64,000 bases of DNA from Sapria himalayana (GCA_029783825.1 JAREIK010003338.1:114503-178502); one strand, 5' to 3'; positions 1 to 14,589 are shown, numbered from the stretch's first letter. Made by a program: numbers and translations. Notes: generated from the sequence alone by a model not told the origin.

Positions 1-3000
1 TCTTCAAAGGTTACAACCTTTCAAAAATTAAAAAAAAAATACAAAATTAAATTTTTTGTTTTCTTCATTCTTAAATAAAAATTATAAATCACTAAAGGTT
101 AAAACAATTAAATTACAAAGGTCTAAACATTAAATCACTAAACTCCTAAACCAAAAAATAGCTAAATACTTCAACCATTAAACTGGTATATCCTGAATAA
201 TAAATAATAAATCTCAATTTTATTTGTATTCATTATAATTTTAAATATTCATTTTATTATTTATTAGTTTATTTTTATAGAATTATAAATTAAAATAAAT
301 TATGTAGAAGACAAATATAATTTAAATATTTTTTTTTTAAAAACAAAAAATATAAACTTATAAAAAGAAGCAAAACATTAAAAAATATTATTTAGTAATA
401 TATTTTACTTTGATTTGAATAAAATTTAGTTTTTGCAAATACTTTTAAATAATTACTATTTTATTAATAATAGTTTATTAATTTATTTTTTGATATAATT
501 ATAATATCTAGCAATATAATTATTTATATTGAATTTAAATGAATTATAATTATGAAGATTATTATAAATAAATATTATATTTACATTTAAAAAAAATTTA
601 AAAATTATTATATTTTAAAAGGATATAATCTTTAAAAATTAGAAAAAAAAATAAATTTTTTGCTATATCATTGTTTAAATAAAACTTATAAACAACTAAA
701 TGCATAAACACTTAAACATCTAAACTCCTAAACACAAAAGACCCTAAATACATAAACCTTTAAACTCGTAAACCTTAAATATAATTTAAAAAATTTATTA
801 AAATATTAATTACAAAATAAATTATGTTTGATACAAATATAATTTAAATAATTCATTTTTCATCAAAAAAATATATAAGCTTATAAAAAGAAGTAAAAAC
901 TAATAAACAAAAATTCTTATTTAGTAATAAATTTTACTGGGATTTTGAATAATGTTAGGTTTTGCAATTATATTTTAATTTATATCCATCATAATAATAA
1001 TAACATATTAATTTATTTTTTGATAATTCATATCATATCGATCAATAAAATTGTTTATATTTAGTTTATATTATATATAATTATAATGATTATTATTACT
1101 AAATATTGTATTTACATTTTTTAAAAAATTTTAAATTATTATATTGTCAAAGGTTATAAACTTTGAAAATGTGAAAAAATATCAAAAATATTTTTTTATT
1201 ATTTCATTGTTTAAACAAAACCAATAAACCACTAAATGCCTAAAAACATTAATTGCTAAAAACCTAAACGACAAAACCTCGAAATACTTAAAATATTAAA
1301 CTAGTATACATTAATAATAATTCATAAATCTCATTTTAATTTTTATTAAATATAATTTTATATTTTTATTTTAATTATTTATCAATTTATTTTTATTGAA
1401 ATATTAATTAAAAAATAAATTATTAGTGAGACAGATATAATTTAAATTAAATTGGTATACCCTAAATAATAAAGAATAAATCTTTTTTTTAATTATAATT
1501 TTAAATATTCATTTTAATTATTTATTTGTTTATTTTTATATAAATATTAATTAAAAAGTAAATTATGAATTAAACAAATATAATTTATATAATTTATTTT
1601 TTATCAAAAAAATATAGATAAACTTATTAAAAGAAAAAAAAATTAAAAACAAAAATATATTATATAGTAATATAATTTGCCCTGCTTCTGAATCATTATA
1701 GGTTTTGTAATTATATTTTAATTGATATATATCTTATTAATAATAAATTATTAATTTATTTTTTGATCATTAATGGAATATTTATCAACAATTTTGTTTA
1801 TGTTGAATTTAGATGATATATAAATATAATGATAATTATAACTAAATATTGAATTTACACTTGAAAAAAATTTAAATATTATTATATTCTCAAAGGTAAT
1901 AACCTTTGATAATATAAAAAAATAATAAAAAAATATTTTGTTATTTTAATTTTTAAATAAAGCCTATAAAACACTAAATGCATACACAGTTAAATCAGTA
2001 AACTTTTAAAGCCCGTAATGCTGAAATACATAAACCATTAAACCGCTATATACTACTTAATAATTAAGAAATCTAATTTTTATTTAAATTTATTATAATT
2101 TTAAATATTCATTTTAATTATTTATTAGTTTATTTTAATATAAATTTTTATTACAAAATAAATTATGAGAGCGACAAATATAATTTAAATTATTTATTTT
2201 TAATAAAAAAAATATTAACGCTTATAAAAGAAGTAAAAATTTGAAAATTAAAAATTATTATCCAATAATATTTTTTAGTTTAATTTTGAATCAATTTCGG
2301 TTTTGTAAATATTTTTTAATTAATATCTATCTTATTATTAATAGTTTGTAAATTTAATTTTTGATCATTATTATAATATCTATCAATAAAATTATTTATA
2401 TTGAATTTATATAATATATAAATATTAAAATTATTATAACTACTTATTCTATTCACATTTCAAAAAATTTTAAATATTATTATATTTTCAAAGGTTATGA
2501 CCTATTAAAATGACAAAAAATTACAATTTTTTTTTGTTATTTTATTGTTTAAATAAAACTTATTAACCAATAAATGCCTAAAAACATGAATCGCTAAACA
2601 CATATATGACAAAACCTTTAAATACTTAAACTATTAAATTGGTATACATTAATAATAAATCATAAATCTCATTTTTATTTTTATTCACTTTAATTTTAAA
2701 TTTTTATTATAAGTATTTATCTGTTTATTTTTATAGAAATATTAATTACAAATAAATTATTAGTGAGACAGATATAATTTAAATTAAACAGGTATACCCT
2801 AAATAATAAACAATAAATCTCATTTTTTTTCATTATAATTTTAAATATTCATTTTAATTATTATTTTTTTATTTTTATATAAATATTAATTACAAAATAA
2901 ATTCTGAGTTAGACAAATATAATTTATGTAAATTATTTTAATCAAAAAATATAGATAAACTTTTTAATATAAAAAAAATTACATTACATTAAATTATTAT

Positions 3001-3220
3001 ATAGAAATATATTTTGGTTTGCTTATAAATCATTTTATGTTTTGTAATTATATTTTAATTGATATCTCTCTTATTAATAATAGATTATTAATTTATTTTT
3101 TGATCATTATTTGATTATTAATCACTAAAATAGTTTATATTGAATTTAAATGATATATAAATATAATGATTATTATAACTAAATATTGAATTCGCATTTG
3201 AAAAAAATATAAAAATTATT

Positions 3221-3252
3221 ATATTTTCAAAGGTTATAACCTTTGAAAATAT
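3221..3252. repeat. Canonical satellite palindrome (32 bp, perfect)
   Basis: The half-site ATATTTTCAAAGGTTA is followed directly by its exact reverse complement with no spacer. It sits at the monomer boundary. The core TTTTCAAAGGTTA is the best-conserved part of the satellite, in both orientations. Its role is unknown; it could extrude as a cruciform or bind a dimeric protein. Confidence 0.9.
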
Positions 3253-5979
3253 CAAAAAATAATAAAAATAAATTTTTAGTTATTTTATTTTTTAAATAAA
3301 ACCTATAAACCACTAAATGCATATACAATTAAATCAGTATACTTATAAACCCCGTAATACCTAAATACATAAACCATTAAACCACTATATAATACATAAT
3401 AACTAATAAATCTAATTTTTATTTCTATTTATTATAATTTTAAATATTTATTTAATTATTTATTTGTTCATTTTTATAAAAATATTTATTACAGAATAAA
3501 TTATGAGTAAGACAAATATAATTTAAATAATTTATTTTTAATCAAAGAATATATATACTCTTATAAAAGAAGTAAAATTTAAAAATTAAAAATTATTATT
3601 CACTAATATATTTTACTTTAATTTTCAATTAATTTGGGTTTTGTAAATATTTTTTAATGAATATCTATCTTATTATTATTAGTTTATTAATTTAATTTTT
3701 GATCATTATTATAATAACTATCAATAAAATTGTTTATATTGAATTTATATGATGTATGATTATTAATAATATTATAACTAAATATTGTATTCACATTTCA
3801 GAAAATTTTAATTCTCAAAATCATTAAACTGGTATACATTAATAATAAATCATAAATCTCTTTTTAATTTTTATTCAGTATAATTTTAAATTGTTATTTT
3901 AATTATTTATCAGTTTATTTTTATAGAAATATTAATTACAAAATAAATTATTAGCGAGACAGATATAATTTAAATAATTTATATTTCATCAAAAAATATA
4001 TAAGCTTATAAATATAGGCACAATTTTAAAAACAAAAATTTATTATTTAGTAAAATATTTTATTTTGATTTTGTATCATTTTACATTTTGCATTTATATT
4101 TTAATTTATATCATTCTTTTTAATAATAGTTTATAAATTATTTATTGATCATTATTATAATATCTATTAATAAAATTAAATATATTTAGTTTAAATTATA
4201 TATTATTATTAAGATTATTATAACTAAATATTATATTCACATTTAAAAAAATTAATAATTATTATATTTTCTAAGGTTAACCTTCGAAAATTAAAAAAAA
4301 ACAAAAAATTAAATTTTTTGTTTCAATCTTAAAATAAAAACTATAAATCACTAAAGGCATAAACACTTAAATCACTAAACCCAAAAATACCTAAATAACT
4401 AAACCATTAACATTGTATATTCTGAATAATAAATAATAAATCTCACTTTTATTTGTATTCATTATAATTTTAAATATTCATTTTAATTATTTTTTAGTTT
4501 ATTTTTATAGAAGTATAAATTATAAAATATATTATGAGGAAGACAAATATAATTTAAATAATATACTTTTAAGAACAAAAAATATAAACTTATAAAAAGA
4601 AGCAAAACATCAAAAAATTATTAATTTGTAATTTATTTTAATTTGATTTTGAAAAAATTTAGGTTTTGCAAAAAATATTTTAAATAATATCTATCTTATT
4701 TATAATAGTTTATTAATTTATTTTTTGATCATTAATATAATATCTATCAATATAATTTTTTATATTGAATTTATATGATATATAATTATCAATATTATCA
4801 AAACTAAATATTGTATTCCCATTTTAAAAAAATTTAAAAATTGTTATATTTTCAAAGGTTAGAACCTTAAAAAATGAGAAAAAATAACAAAAAATAAATT
4901 TTTTGTTATATCATTGTTTAAATAAAACTTATAAACCTTTAAATACCTAAACACATAAATCTCTAAACTCATAAACCCCGAAGCCCCTAAATACTTAAAC
5001 CTTTAAACTCGTAAACCTTAAATATAATTTAAATAATTTATTGAAATATTAATTACAAAATAAATTATGAGTGATACAAATATAATTTAAATAAATTCTT
5101 TATATCAAAAAAAATATAATCTTATAAAATGAGCCAAAAACTAAAAAACAAAAATTATTATTTAGTAATAAATTTACTTATATTTTTAATTATTTTAGTT
5201 TTTGTAATTAAATTTTAATTTATATCTATCATATTAATAGTAGCATATTAATTTATTTTTTGATATTTGATTTAATATCTATCAATAAAATTCTTTATAT
5301 TTTGTTTAGATTATATATAATTTTAATGATTTTTATGACAAAATATTGTATTCACATTTTTAAAATATTTTAAAATTATTATATTTTCAAAGGTTATAAC
5401 CTTTGAAAATGAGAGAAAATATCAAAAATAATTTTTTTGCTATTTCATTGTTTAAATAAATCCTATAAACCACTAAATTCCTAAACACTTAAATCAATAA
5501 CTCCTAAATCTATAAAACCCTAAAAAGATAATCCTTTTAAACTAGTATACCCTAAATAATAAATAATAAATATCAATATTATTTCCTTCATTATATTTTA
5601 AAATATTCATTTTACTAATTTATTCGTTTATTTTTAAATAAATTTTAATTACAAAATAAATTATGAGTAAGACAAATATAATTTATATAAAATATTTTTC
5701 TTTGAAAAATATAGATAAACTTATAGAAAGAATATAAAATTTAAAAACTAAAATTTATTATATTGTAATATATTTTGCTCTCCTGAATCATTTTAGATTT
5801 TGTAATTATTTTTTAATTAATATCTATCTTATTAATAATTGTTTATTAATTTATTTTTTGATCATTATTAGAATATTTATCAATAAAATGTTTCATATTG
5901 AATTTATATGATATATAAATATAAATATTATTATAACTAAATATTGAATTCACTTTAAAAAAAAAATTTAAAAATTATT

Positions 5980-6011
5980 ATATTTCCAAAGGTTATAACC
6001 TTTGGAAATAT
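5980..6011. repeat. Satellite palindrome with matched substitution in both arms
   Basis: The sequence is a perfect 32-bp dyad, but the arms read TTTCCAAAGG and CCTTTGGAAA instead of the usual TTTTCAAAGG and CCTTTGAAAA. Both arms carry the complementary change, so symmetry is kept. The related unit near 43370 has the change in only one arm. Confidence 0.85.
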
Positions 6012-6575
6012 GAAAAAATAATAAAAATAAATTTTATTTTATTTTATTTTTTTAAAAAAACTGATAAACCACTAAACCATACACAGTTATATCACTAAAC
6101 TCCTAAACACCGTAATACCTAAATACATAAACCATTAAACCGCTATATTCTACTTAATAATTAATAAATTGAATTTTTATTTCAATTTATTATTATTTTA
6201 AATATTCATTTTAATTATTTATTAGTTTATTTTTATAGAAATTTTTATTACAAAATAAATTATGAGTGCGACACATATAATTTAAATAATTTTTTTTAAT
6301 AAAAAAAAATATATGCTTATAAAAGAAGTATTATTAAAAATTAAAAATTATGATCAACTAATATATTTTTGTTTAATTTTGAATCAATTTGGGTTTTGTA
6401 AATATTTTTTAATTAATATCTATCTTATTATAAATAGTTTATTAATTTAATTTTTGATCATTATTATAATATCTATTAATAAAATTGTTTATATTTATTT
6501 TATTTGATATAGAATTATTAAAATTATTATAACTAAATATTGTATTCAAATTTCAAAAAATTTTAAATATTATTA
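5980..6575 (+). repeat. Representative short satellite monomer (type M1, about 595 bp)
   Basis: This well-preserved unit runs from one palindrome to the next. In order it holds the 32-bp palindrome (5980-6011), a T-rich stretch, the 8-bp-period CTAAA block (about 6068-6145), an AT-rich body with a recurring 'gagtgcgacacatataattt'-like segment, the 'gaatcaatttgggttttgtaaa'-like segment and a TTGATCATTATTATAATATC segment. It is followed by the next palindrome. M1 units are recognised by 'ccgtaatacctaaatacat' in the 8-bp block and by 'ggataataattttt' or its complement in the body. They usually alternate with the longer M2 unit. Confidence 0.8.
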
Positions 6576-7312
6576 AAATTTCAAAGGTTATAATATTTGA
6601 AAATGATAAAAAATTAAATTTTTTTTGTTATTTTATTGTTTAAAAAAAACCTATAAATCACTAAATGCCTAAAAATATAAATAGATAAACTCCTAAATTA
6701 CAAAACATCAAAATATTTAAACCATTAAACTGGTATACATTAAAAATAAATCATAAATCTCGTTTTAATTTTTATTCAATATAATTTTAAATTTTTATTT
6801 TAATTATTTATCAGGTTATTTTTATACAAATATTAATTACAAAATAAATTATTAGTGAGACAGATATAACTTAAATTAAACCTGTATACCCTAAATAATA
6901 AATAATAAATCTCATTTTTTTTTCATTATAATTTTTAATATTCATTTTAATTATTAATTTTTTATTTTTATATAAATATTAATTAAAAAATAAATTATGA
7001 GTTAGACAAATATATTTTATGTAAATTATTTTTAATCAATAAAAATAGATCAACTTTTTAAAATAATAACAAATTTCAAAACAAAAAATTATTATATAGT
7101 AATATATTTTGGTTTGCTTATGAATCATTTTAGGTTTTGTAATTATATTTTAATTGATATATATCTTATTAATAATAGATTATTAATTTATTTTTTGATC
7201 ATTATTAGAATATTTATCACTAAAATTGTTTATGTTGAGATATGATATATAAATATATTGATTATTCTAACTAAAAATTGAATTCAATTTTGAAAAAAAT
7301 TTCAAAATTATT
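6576..7312 (+). repeat. Representative long satellite monomer (type M2, about 740 bp) with internal duplication
   Basis: This unit is about 140-150 bp longer than its neighbours. The segment that starts at the 'ggtatac' motif and ends with 'gagacagatataa' is present twice in a row, at about 6731-6871 and 6882-7020. Each half has its own ATTAATTACAAAATAAATTA-like core. The same internal duplication is seen in the units at about 1150-1890 and 2490-3230, so it is an inherited subtype rather than a local accident. Confidence 0.75.
6731..7020 (+). repeat. Internal tandem duplication inside the M2 monomer
   Basis: There are two adjacent diverged copies of a roughly 145-bp segment. Both begin with a 'GTATAC' motif, pass through 'ataaatctc' and 'ttcattttaattattta'-like sequence, and end with a 'gttagacaaatata'/'gtgagacagatata' motif. 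This accounts for the 740-bp rather than 600-bp period. Confidence 0.7.
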
Positions 7313-10300
7313 ATATTTTCAAATGTTATAACCTTTGAAAATATCAAAAAATAATAAAAATAATTGTTTTGTTATTTTATTTTTTAAATAAACCTATAAA
7401 CAACTAAATGCATACACAATTAAATCAGTAAAAACCTAAACCCCATAATACCTAAATACATAAACCATTAAACTGCTATATAATACATAATAATTAATAA
7501 ATCTAATTTTAATATCTATTTATTATAGTTTATATATTCATTTTAATTATTTATTAGTTTATTTTTATAGAAATATTTATTATAAAATAAATTATGAGTG
7601 TCACAAATATAATTTAAATAATTTATTTATAATCAAAAAAATATATACGCTTATAAAAGAAGTAAAAATTTAAAAATTAAAAATTTTTATCCAGTAATAT
7701 ATTTTACTTTAATTTTGAATCAATTTAAGTTTTGTATATATTTTTTAATTAATATCTATCTTATTATTAATAGTTTATTAATTTAATTTTTGATCATTAT
7801 TATAATATCAATCAATAAAATTATTTTATTGATTAAATAAAACCAATAACCACTAAATGCCTAAAAACATAAATTGCTAAACTCCTAAAAGACAAAACCT
7901 CTAAATACTTAAACCATTAAACTAGTATACATTAATAATAAATCATAAATATCATTTTAATTTTTATCCAATATAATTTTAAATTTTTATTTTAATTAAT
8001 TTTCATTTAATTTTTTGATAAATTTTAATTACAAAATAAATTATTAGTAAGACAGATCATATTTAAAATAGACCGGTATACACTAAATAATAAATAATAA
8101 ATATCATTATTTTTAATTATAATTTTAAATATTCATTTTAATTATTTATTTGTTTATTTTTATATAAATATTAATTACAAAATATTTTATGAGTTACACA
8201 AATATAATTTATGTAAATTATTTTTCATCAAACAATTAGAAATAAACTTTTTAAACAAAAAAAAATTTTCAAAACAAAAAATTATTATATAGTAATATAT
8301 TTATCTTTGCTTCTGAATCATTTCAGGTTTTGTAATTATATTTTAATTGACATCTATCTTATTAATAATAGATTATTAAGCTAGTTTTTCATCATTATTA
8401 GAATATTTTTCAATAAAAATGTTTATACTGAATTTATATGATATATAAATATAATGATTATTATAACTAAATATTGTATTCACTTTTGAAAAAAAATTAA
8501 AAATTATTATAATTTCAAAGGTTATAATCTTTAAAAATGTGAAAAAATAAAAAAAATTATTTTTTCTTTGTTATTCTATTGTTTAAATAAAACCTATACA
8601 ATACTAAATGCCTAAGCATTTAAATCACTAAACTAGAAAATCTCGATACCTTTATATAGATAATCCTTTAAATTGGTATACCCTAAATAATAATTAATAA
8701 TTTTCATTTTTATTTGTTTCATTATAATTTAAAAAATTGATTTTAATTGTTTAATTTTTTATTTTTATATATGTATTAATTATAAAATAAATTATTAGTT
8801 AAAAATATAATTTATAAAAATTATTTTTAATCAAAAAATTGATAAGCTTATAAAAAGAAAAATAATTTAAAAACAAATAATTATTATTTAGTAATATATT
8901 TTGCATTGATTTTGAATCATTTTAGGTTTTTATATTATGTTTTAAGTAATATCAATCTTATTCATAATAGATTTTTAATTTATTTTTTGATAATTATTAG
9001 AATATCTATCAATAAAATTGTTTATATTGAATTTATATGATATATAATTATTATGATTATTATCAATAAATATTGTATTAACTTTTGAAAAAAATTTAAA
9101 AATTATTATATTTTCAAAGGTTATAATCTTAAAAAATGTGAAAGAATAATAAAAATAAATTTTTAGTTATTTTATTTTTTAAATAAAACCAATAGACCAT
9201 TAAATGCTTACTTACTTAAATTAGTAAGCTCATAAAGCCCGAAACCCCTAAATACATAAACATTTTAACATCAATATACTACTTAATAAATAATAAATCT
9301 CATTTTTATTTATATTTATTATAATTTTAAATATTCATTTTAATTCTTTATAGTTAAATTTTTAGAAAAATTAATTACAAGATAAATTTCGAGTGAGACA
9401 AATATTATTTAAATAATTTATTTTTAATCAAAAAAATATAAGCATATAAAAAGAAGAAAAAATTTAAAAATTAAATATTATTATTTACTAATATATTTTG
9501 ATTTGATTTTGAATCATTTTGTGTTATGTAAATATATATTAATTAATATTTATATTATTAATAATAGTTTATTAATTTAATTTTTGATCATTATTATATT
9601 ATCTATCATTAAAATTGATTATATTGAATTTATATGATATATAATTAGTAATATTAATATAATTATATAGAGTAATCACATTTCACAAAAATTTAAAAAT
9701 TAATTATTTTTAAAGGTTATAACCTTTGAAAATCATAAAAAATCTAAAAAAAAATTTATTATTATTATTATATAAATAAAACCTAAAAACCACTAAATAT
9801 CCAAAAACATAAATTTGATAAGCTCCTAAACAAAAAACTTCTAAATAATCAAACCATTAAACTGGGATACCACATATAATAAATAATAAATATCATTATA
9901 ATTTGTATTCATTATAATTTTAAATATTCATTTAACTATTTATTAGTTTATTTGTTATATAAATATTAATTACAAAATAAATAATGAGAGAGACAACTAT
10001 AATTTTAATAATTTATTTTTAGTAATATATTTAACTTTGATTTTGAATCATAATATATAGGTTTTGCAATTATATTTTACTTGCTATCAATCTTATTAAG
10101 AATAGTTTATTAATATATTATTTGATCAATTTTATAATATCTAACAATAAAATTACTTATATTGAATTTAAATGTCTTATAATTATTAAGATTATTATAA
10201 CTATATATTATATTTTCAAAGGTTATAAACTTCAAAAATGATAAAAAATAACAAAAATTATTTTTTTATTATTTTATTATTTAAATAAAACTTATAAACT

Positions 10301-11477
10301 ACTAAATGCCTAAACATTTAAATCTCTAGACTCCTAAGCCCAAAAACCCCCTAAATACTTAAACCATTAAACCTATATAACCTAAATAATAAATAATAAA
10401 TCTCATTTTTATTTGTATTCAATATAATTTTAAATATTCATTTTAATTATTTTTTAGTTTATTTTTATGGAAATATTAATTACAAAATAAATAATGAGCG
10501 AGACATATATAATTTAAATATATAATTTTTTATGAAATAAAATATAAGCTTATAAAAATAAACAAAATTTCAAAAATTTAAAATTTTATTTAGTAATATA
10601 ATTTACTTTGATTTTGAATTCTTTTGGGTTCTGCAAATATATTTTAATTAAAATCTATCTTATTAATAATATTTTATAAATTTATTTTTTGATCATCAAA
10701 ATAATATATATTAATAAAATTTTTTATATTGAATTTATATCAAATATAATTATTAAGATTATTATAACTAAGTAATGTATTCATATTTTAGAACTATTAA
10801 AAAATTATTATATTTTCAAAGGTTATAAGCTTTGAAAATCACGAAAATTCATAAATATAAATTTTTTGTTATTTCATTGATTAAATAAAACCTATATATC
10901 AATAAATAAAACCTAAATATGTAAACATATAAATCAATAAACTCATTAACCCAAAAACAACAATAAACTTAAACCATTAATTAGGTATACCCTAAATAAT
11001 AAATAATAAATCTCTTTTTTATTAGTATTCATTATAATTTTACATATACATTTTAATATTTTATTAGTTTATTTTTATAGAAATATAAATTAAAAAATAA
11101 ATTAAAAGTTAGACAAATATAATTTAAATAATTAATTTTTCATTAAAAAATATATATGCTTATAAATGGATACAAAAATTTAAAAATTTAAATTTAATAT
11201 TTAGTAAAATATTTCACTTTGATTTTGAAGGGTTTTGTAAAGATATTTAAAACAATATTTATCTTATTAATAATTGTTTATTAATCTTTTGTATGATCAT
11301 TATTATAATATATATCAATATAATTGTTTATATTGAATTTATATGATATATAATTGTTAAAATTATCATAACTAAATATAGCATTCACATTTAAAAAAAA
11401 ATTTAAAAACTATTATAGTTTCAAAGGTTATATTAAATTTTTTGTTATTTTATTTTTTAAATAAAACCTATAAACCA

Positions 11478-11485
11478 CTAAATGC
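11478..11485 (+). repeat. Left target-site duplication of hAT copy 1 (CTAAATGC)
   Basis: This 8-bp sequence flanks the element and is repeated exactly at 15184-15191. Eight base pairs is the hallmark length for hAT insertions. It lies in the first units of the satellite 8-bp-period block. Confidence 0.92.
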
Positions 11486-11501
11486 TAGGGGTGCTCATGG
11501 G
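11486..11501 (+). repeat. Terminal inverted repeat of hAT copy 1, left end
   Basis: The end reads TAGGGGTGCTCATGGG. It pairs with the right end at 15168-15183, whose reverse complement is TAAGGCTGCTCATAGG, matching at 13 of 16 positions. This end corresponds to the transposase 3' side. Confidence 0.88.
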
Positions 11502-12454
11502 ATGGAACGGGATGGGGATTACAAATCTCAAGTCCCTTCCCACAGTTCAGATATTTTTATTGAAGATCGAGCCCCATCCCATGGGTTGAAAATATCTGGA
11601 TGGGATGGGTCGGAGATCGGGGATTTTAGGTAGGATAAAATGGTTCCAGGACAGAATGGAGTACGAATGTTTTTTTTTAATTTATTTTCTTCAAAATGCC
11701 AAGTTAGTTCATGTCGAAACATTTTGTTGTACCATTTATAATTCCTTCGTTATGTATCTTTCAAACTTAAATAGGGCCAATATTGTTTTGTCAAATATGC
11801 TGAATACCGCAAACGAGTTCCATTAACTTGTCAAAAGCTTTGATGTGCAGAAAAGGATATAAATGTTAAATAGAATGGGACTGAGTTGTGTGTTTAATTT
11901 AGTTCTTTATTTTGTCACAAATTGGCTTTGTTCAGCCGAGTGAAAGTTAACCATAATAGCAATACTACATTTTTTAAACAATTACTTAAAATATTAAGTA
12001 ATAGCTAAAGATGACCACAAACATTGGTAGCAGTGATTACTACTTAAGTAATTGCTAAAATTAGGCAGCTTAATATAACAAAAAAAATACAACTAATAAC
12101 AACCATAATAATAATCATTTCAAATGTCCGTCCCGGAACAACAACGAAAATCCAAACCCAATTAATTATCTCCTCTACAACTCCTCCCATTTCTTTCTCC
12201 ACTATAGTAGGACAACCAAAGATGAAAATTTGTTAATCATATAGACATAAATTTCTAAGATGAAAGAGTAATAAAAAAACAAAATATAAACTTATAAAAT
12301 TTAATACACCCATTCCAAATTTAGTTGGCCAACTATAGTTGGAAGAATATTTGGATCATGAGATCCCTCTAAAAATCGTAATTGAACCATATTTTTATTA
12401 AATTGAATGAATAAAATAAGTAAAAGTGAAATTAAAATTAACAAGATTTGTATA

Positions 12455-14589
12455 CTAATCTGATTCATTATCATCAAAGTCTTGAACTAATTCTTCAATT
12501 TCAATAATTTTGTTTGAGCTTCTAAACCAATCTTGTAGACATATGAGAACTTCAGCTGTAATAGGTATTAAAGAACGCCTATATTTTTCTAAAGTTCTCC
12601 CCCCAGTGCTAAATGTATATTCATAGGCCACAGAAGATGCTTGGATAGAAAATACATCCTTTGCTACATTTTTCAAAGAAGGATACCTAACCTCATTTAC
12701 CATCCACCAGTTTAGAAGATCAAAATCAATTCTATTTTTTTCAAGTTTGTCCTCCAAGTACCTATCCAACTCTTCAAAAGCCATAACTTCTTGTTCTTTC
12801 TCCAATTTAACAAAAAAAATTATCAACATAAGTATCACTACCATCAAAGAAATCATCAATTTTCTTCCATACAGTAGAAGAGAAATCATCTTCTTTTGAT
12901 TCATCTTCATTTAAATCTTTATAATCATCCATCATCTCATTTAAAGCATTTATAACCATTTTCACCCAAATTTTAGCCAATTCCTCTCCATAATGCTAAG
13001 TGTACTTAACCTTGAGATATTTGAGCTTATATTTAGGATCCAACACTACTACTACAAAAAGCATAATATTTGTTGACTGAAGAGAACCCCAATATTTGTT
13101 GAATTTATGCCTCATTTTCATACCCATTTCAAACACCATTGTATCTCTTCTATTTTCACAAAGCTCGATTTTTTTTCAAAATTCAAATAATCTAAGGAAA
13201 ATAAACACTAGAGGTAGAATATAATGAGCCACAAAATTTACAAGTTATTTCATAAAATGTTTTCAAGAAACGTGCCAAAATATTGGCATTTGTTCATGCT
13301 CTCTCAGTTGGAATGTTTGAACCAAACTCCTTCAAAAACCTTTTGTCACTATCCTCCAACTTATTAAAGTCTTTTGATATTTTATATCAGTTTGTAGCAT
13401 CAAATAAGTTGAATTCCATCTTGTAGGACAATGTAATTGCAATGAAGATCTATATGTCAAGTTTGCTTCTTCAACACATAACTTAAACATATCTAATCTT
13501 TTAGTACTACTCCTCACATATTTCACCACACCTCTAATTTTTTGAATAGAATCCTCAACTACTGCAATGCCATCTCTCATAATTAAGTTTAGGATATGAG
13601 CACAATATCTCATATAAAAAATGCTCGCCCCTCAAAGGTACAACACTTTTCTTCACAAGCCTTTTTTTCAATTGTTCAACTTCAACATCATTATTTGATG
13701 CATTGTCAATAGTAATGAACATCAAATTTCTCAAACCCCAATCATTCATGCAAAACTTAATAGCATTTCTAATATTAACCCCAGAATGACTTTTAATTAC
13801 ACAAAAGTTCAAAAGCCTTTTATGCATATTCTATTGAGAATCAATGAAATGAACAGTCAAGCATATATAAAACAAATTCTGAATGCTAGTCCAAGTGTGG
13901 GTAGTCAATGAAACTCTACAACAATGAGATGATATGCTATCAAATAATTTCTTCTTTTCCTTCACAAACAAAGAAAAACAATCCCTCAATATAGAGTACC
14001 TTAATGGAATTTTAAATTGAGGCACACTAACTTAACAATACTCCTTAAACTCATCCCTCTCACCAAAACAAAAAGGCAATTTATCTTTTATGATCATTTT
14101 CACCAAAGCCTCCCTAACTAGTTGTTGATCAAATTGTCAACAAGTTAATCTGCTATCCTCTGAACTAGTACCTTTAGTGAAACTCAACAAAGATTGTAAC
14201 TTGTCTTTACCTTTGTGATCTTCTATTAATTCTTTTTTTTGTGTAAATTTAACACAAGTCTTTCTAAAGTATTTTTATAAACCCTAAGTACCTTGATCAC
14301 TTTTGGCCAAGTATTCTTTCCTACACCATATACAAGATGCCCTACTAGTTTCATTTCCCTCTGAATCAACTAATATCTCATAAGTTTCCCAAATAGCAGA
14401 CTTATACTTTTTATGAGCTTGAGGTTCAGATGTACCCTGACTTTCTTTTATAATTGTAATTGAAGAACCTGCCATAATAATAGGAGGGTTCATGAAAGGA
14501 TGATGATTGGATTTACCAATACTTTGATCATTTGAAAGGTGATCATCTTCAATTTATTGTATTTTTCGTTTACCGCTGGATTGTGCCAT
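12455..14589 (-). pseudogene. hAT transposase pseudogene, copy 1 (zf-BED / RNase-H-like / hATC)
   Basis: This is the relic of a cut-and-paste transposase of the plant zf-BED hAT group (RICESLEEPER-like domain order). Fragments read in order from an ATG at 14589. The N-terminus is stopped at codon 12 by TAA. The zf-BED part at 14284-14493 has CIWC as the Cys pair. The start of the core at 13831-14025 reads SLTTHTWTS, so the first catalytic Asp is His (codon 13899-13897). Next comes TIDNASNND with the second Asp (13555-13827), then CAHILNLI and CPTRWNSTY (13332-13613). The hATC dimerisation domain at 12455-12910 is in frame from about residue 33 to the end, with the conserved Glu in AYEYTFSTGGR. 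Lesions include the shared TGA at 13296-13294, a Trp-to-TAG stop before 13827, and frameshifts near 13617, 13375 and 12815. The start codon is inferred by alignment with the other copies. Confidence 0.93.

Larger units (their letters stand above)
1..11477 (+). repeat. AT-rich satellite array, orientation F
   Basis: A continuous run of diverged tandem monomers. The palindromic landmark (half-site TTTTCAAAGGTTA) or a decayed form of it recurs near 1150, 1890, 2490, 3230, 4850, 5390, 5990, 6580, 7320, 8510, 9115, 9710, 10215, 10815 and 11425. That gives spacings of about 500-740 bp. The CTAAA-rich 8-bp-period block lies on the + strand after each palindrome. Some monomers are joined by internal deletions, for example near 3800, 7820 and 10020, where the palindrome or flanking segments are lost. 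No protein-coding region is supported: long reading frames here are AT-only and do not persist between monomers. Confidence 0.93.

Noticed and set aside
11442..11826. Open frames over the 3' end of hAT copy 1, and 26928-27350 in copy 2
   Set aside because: They cross the terminal repeat or lie in the noncoding subterminal region, in different frames, without a recognisable domain.
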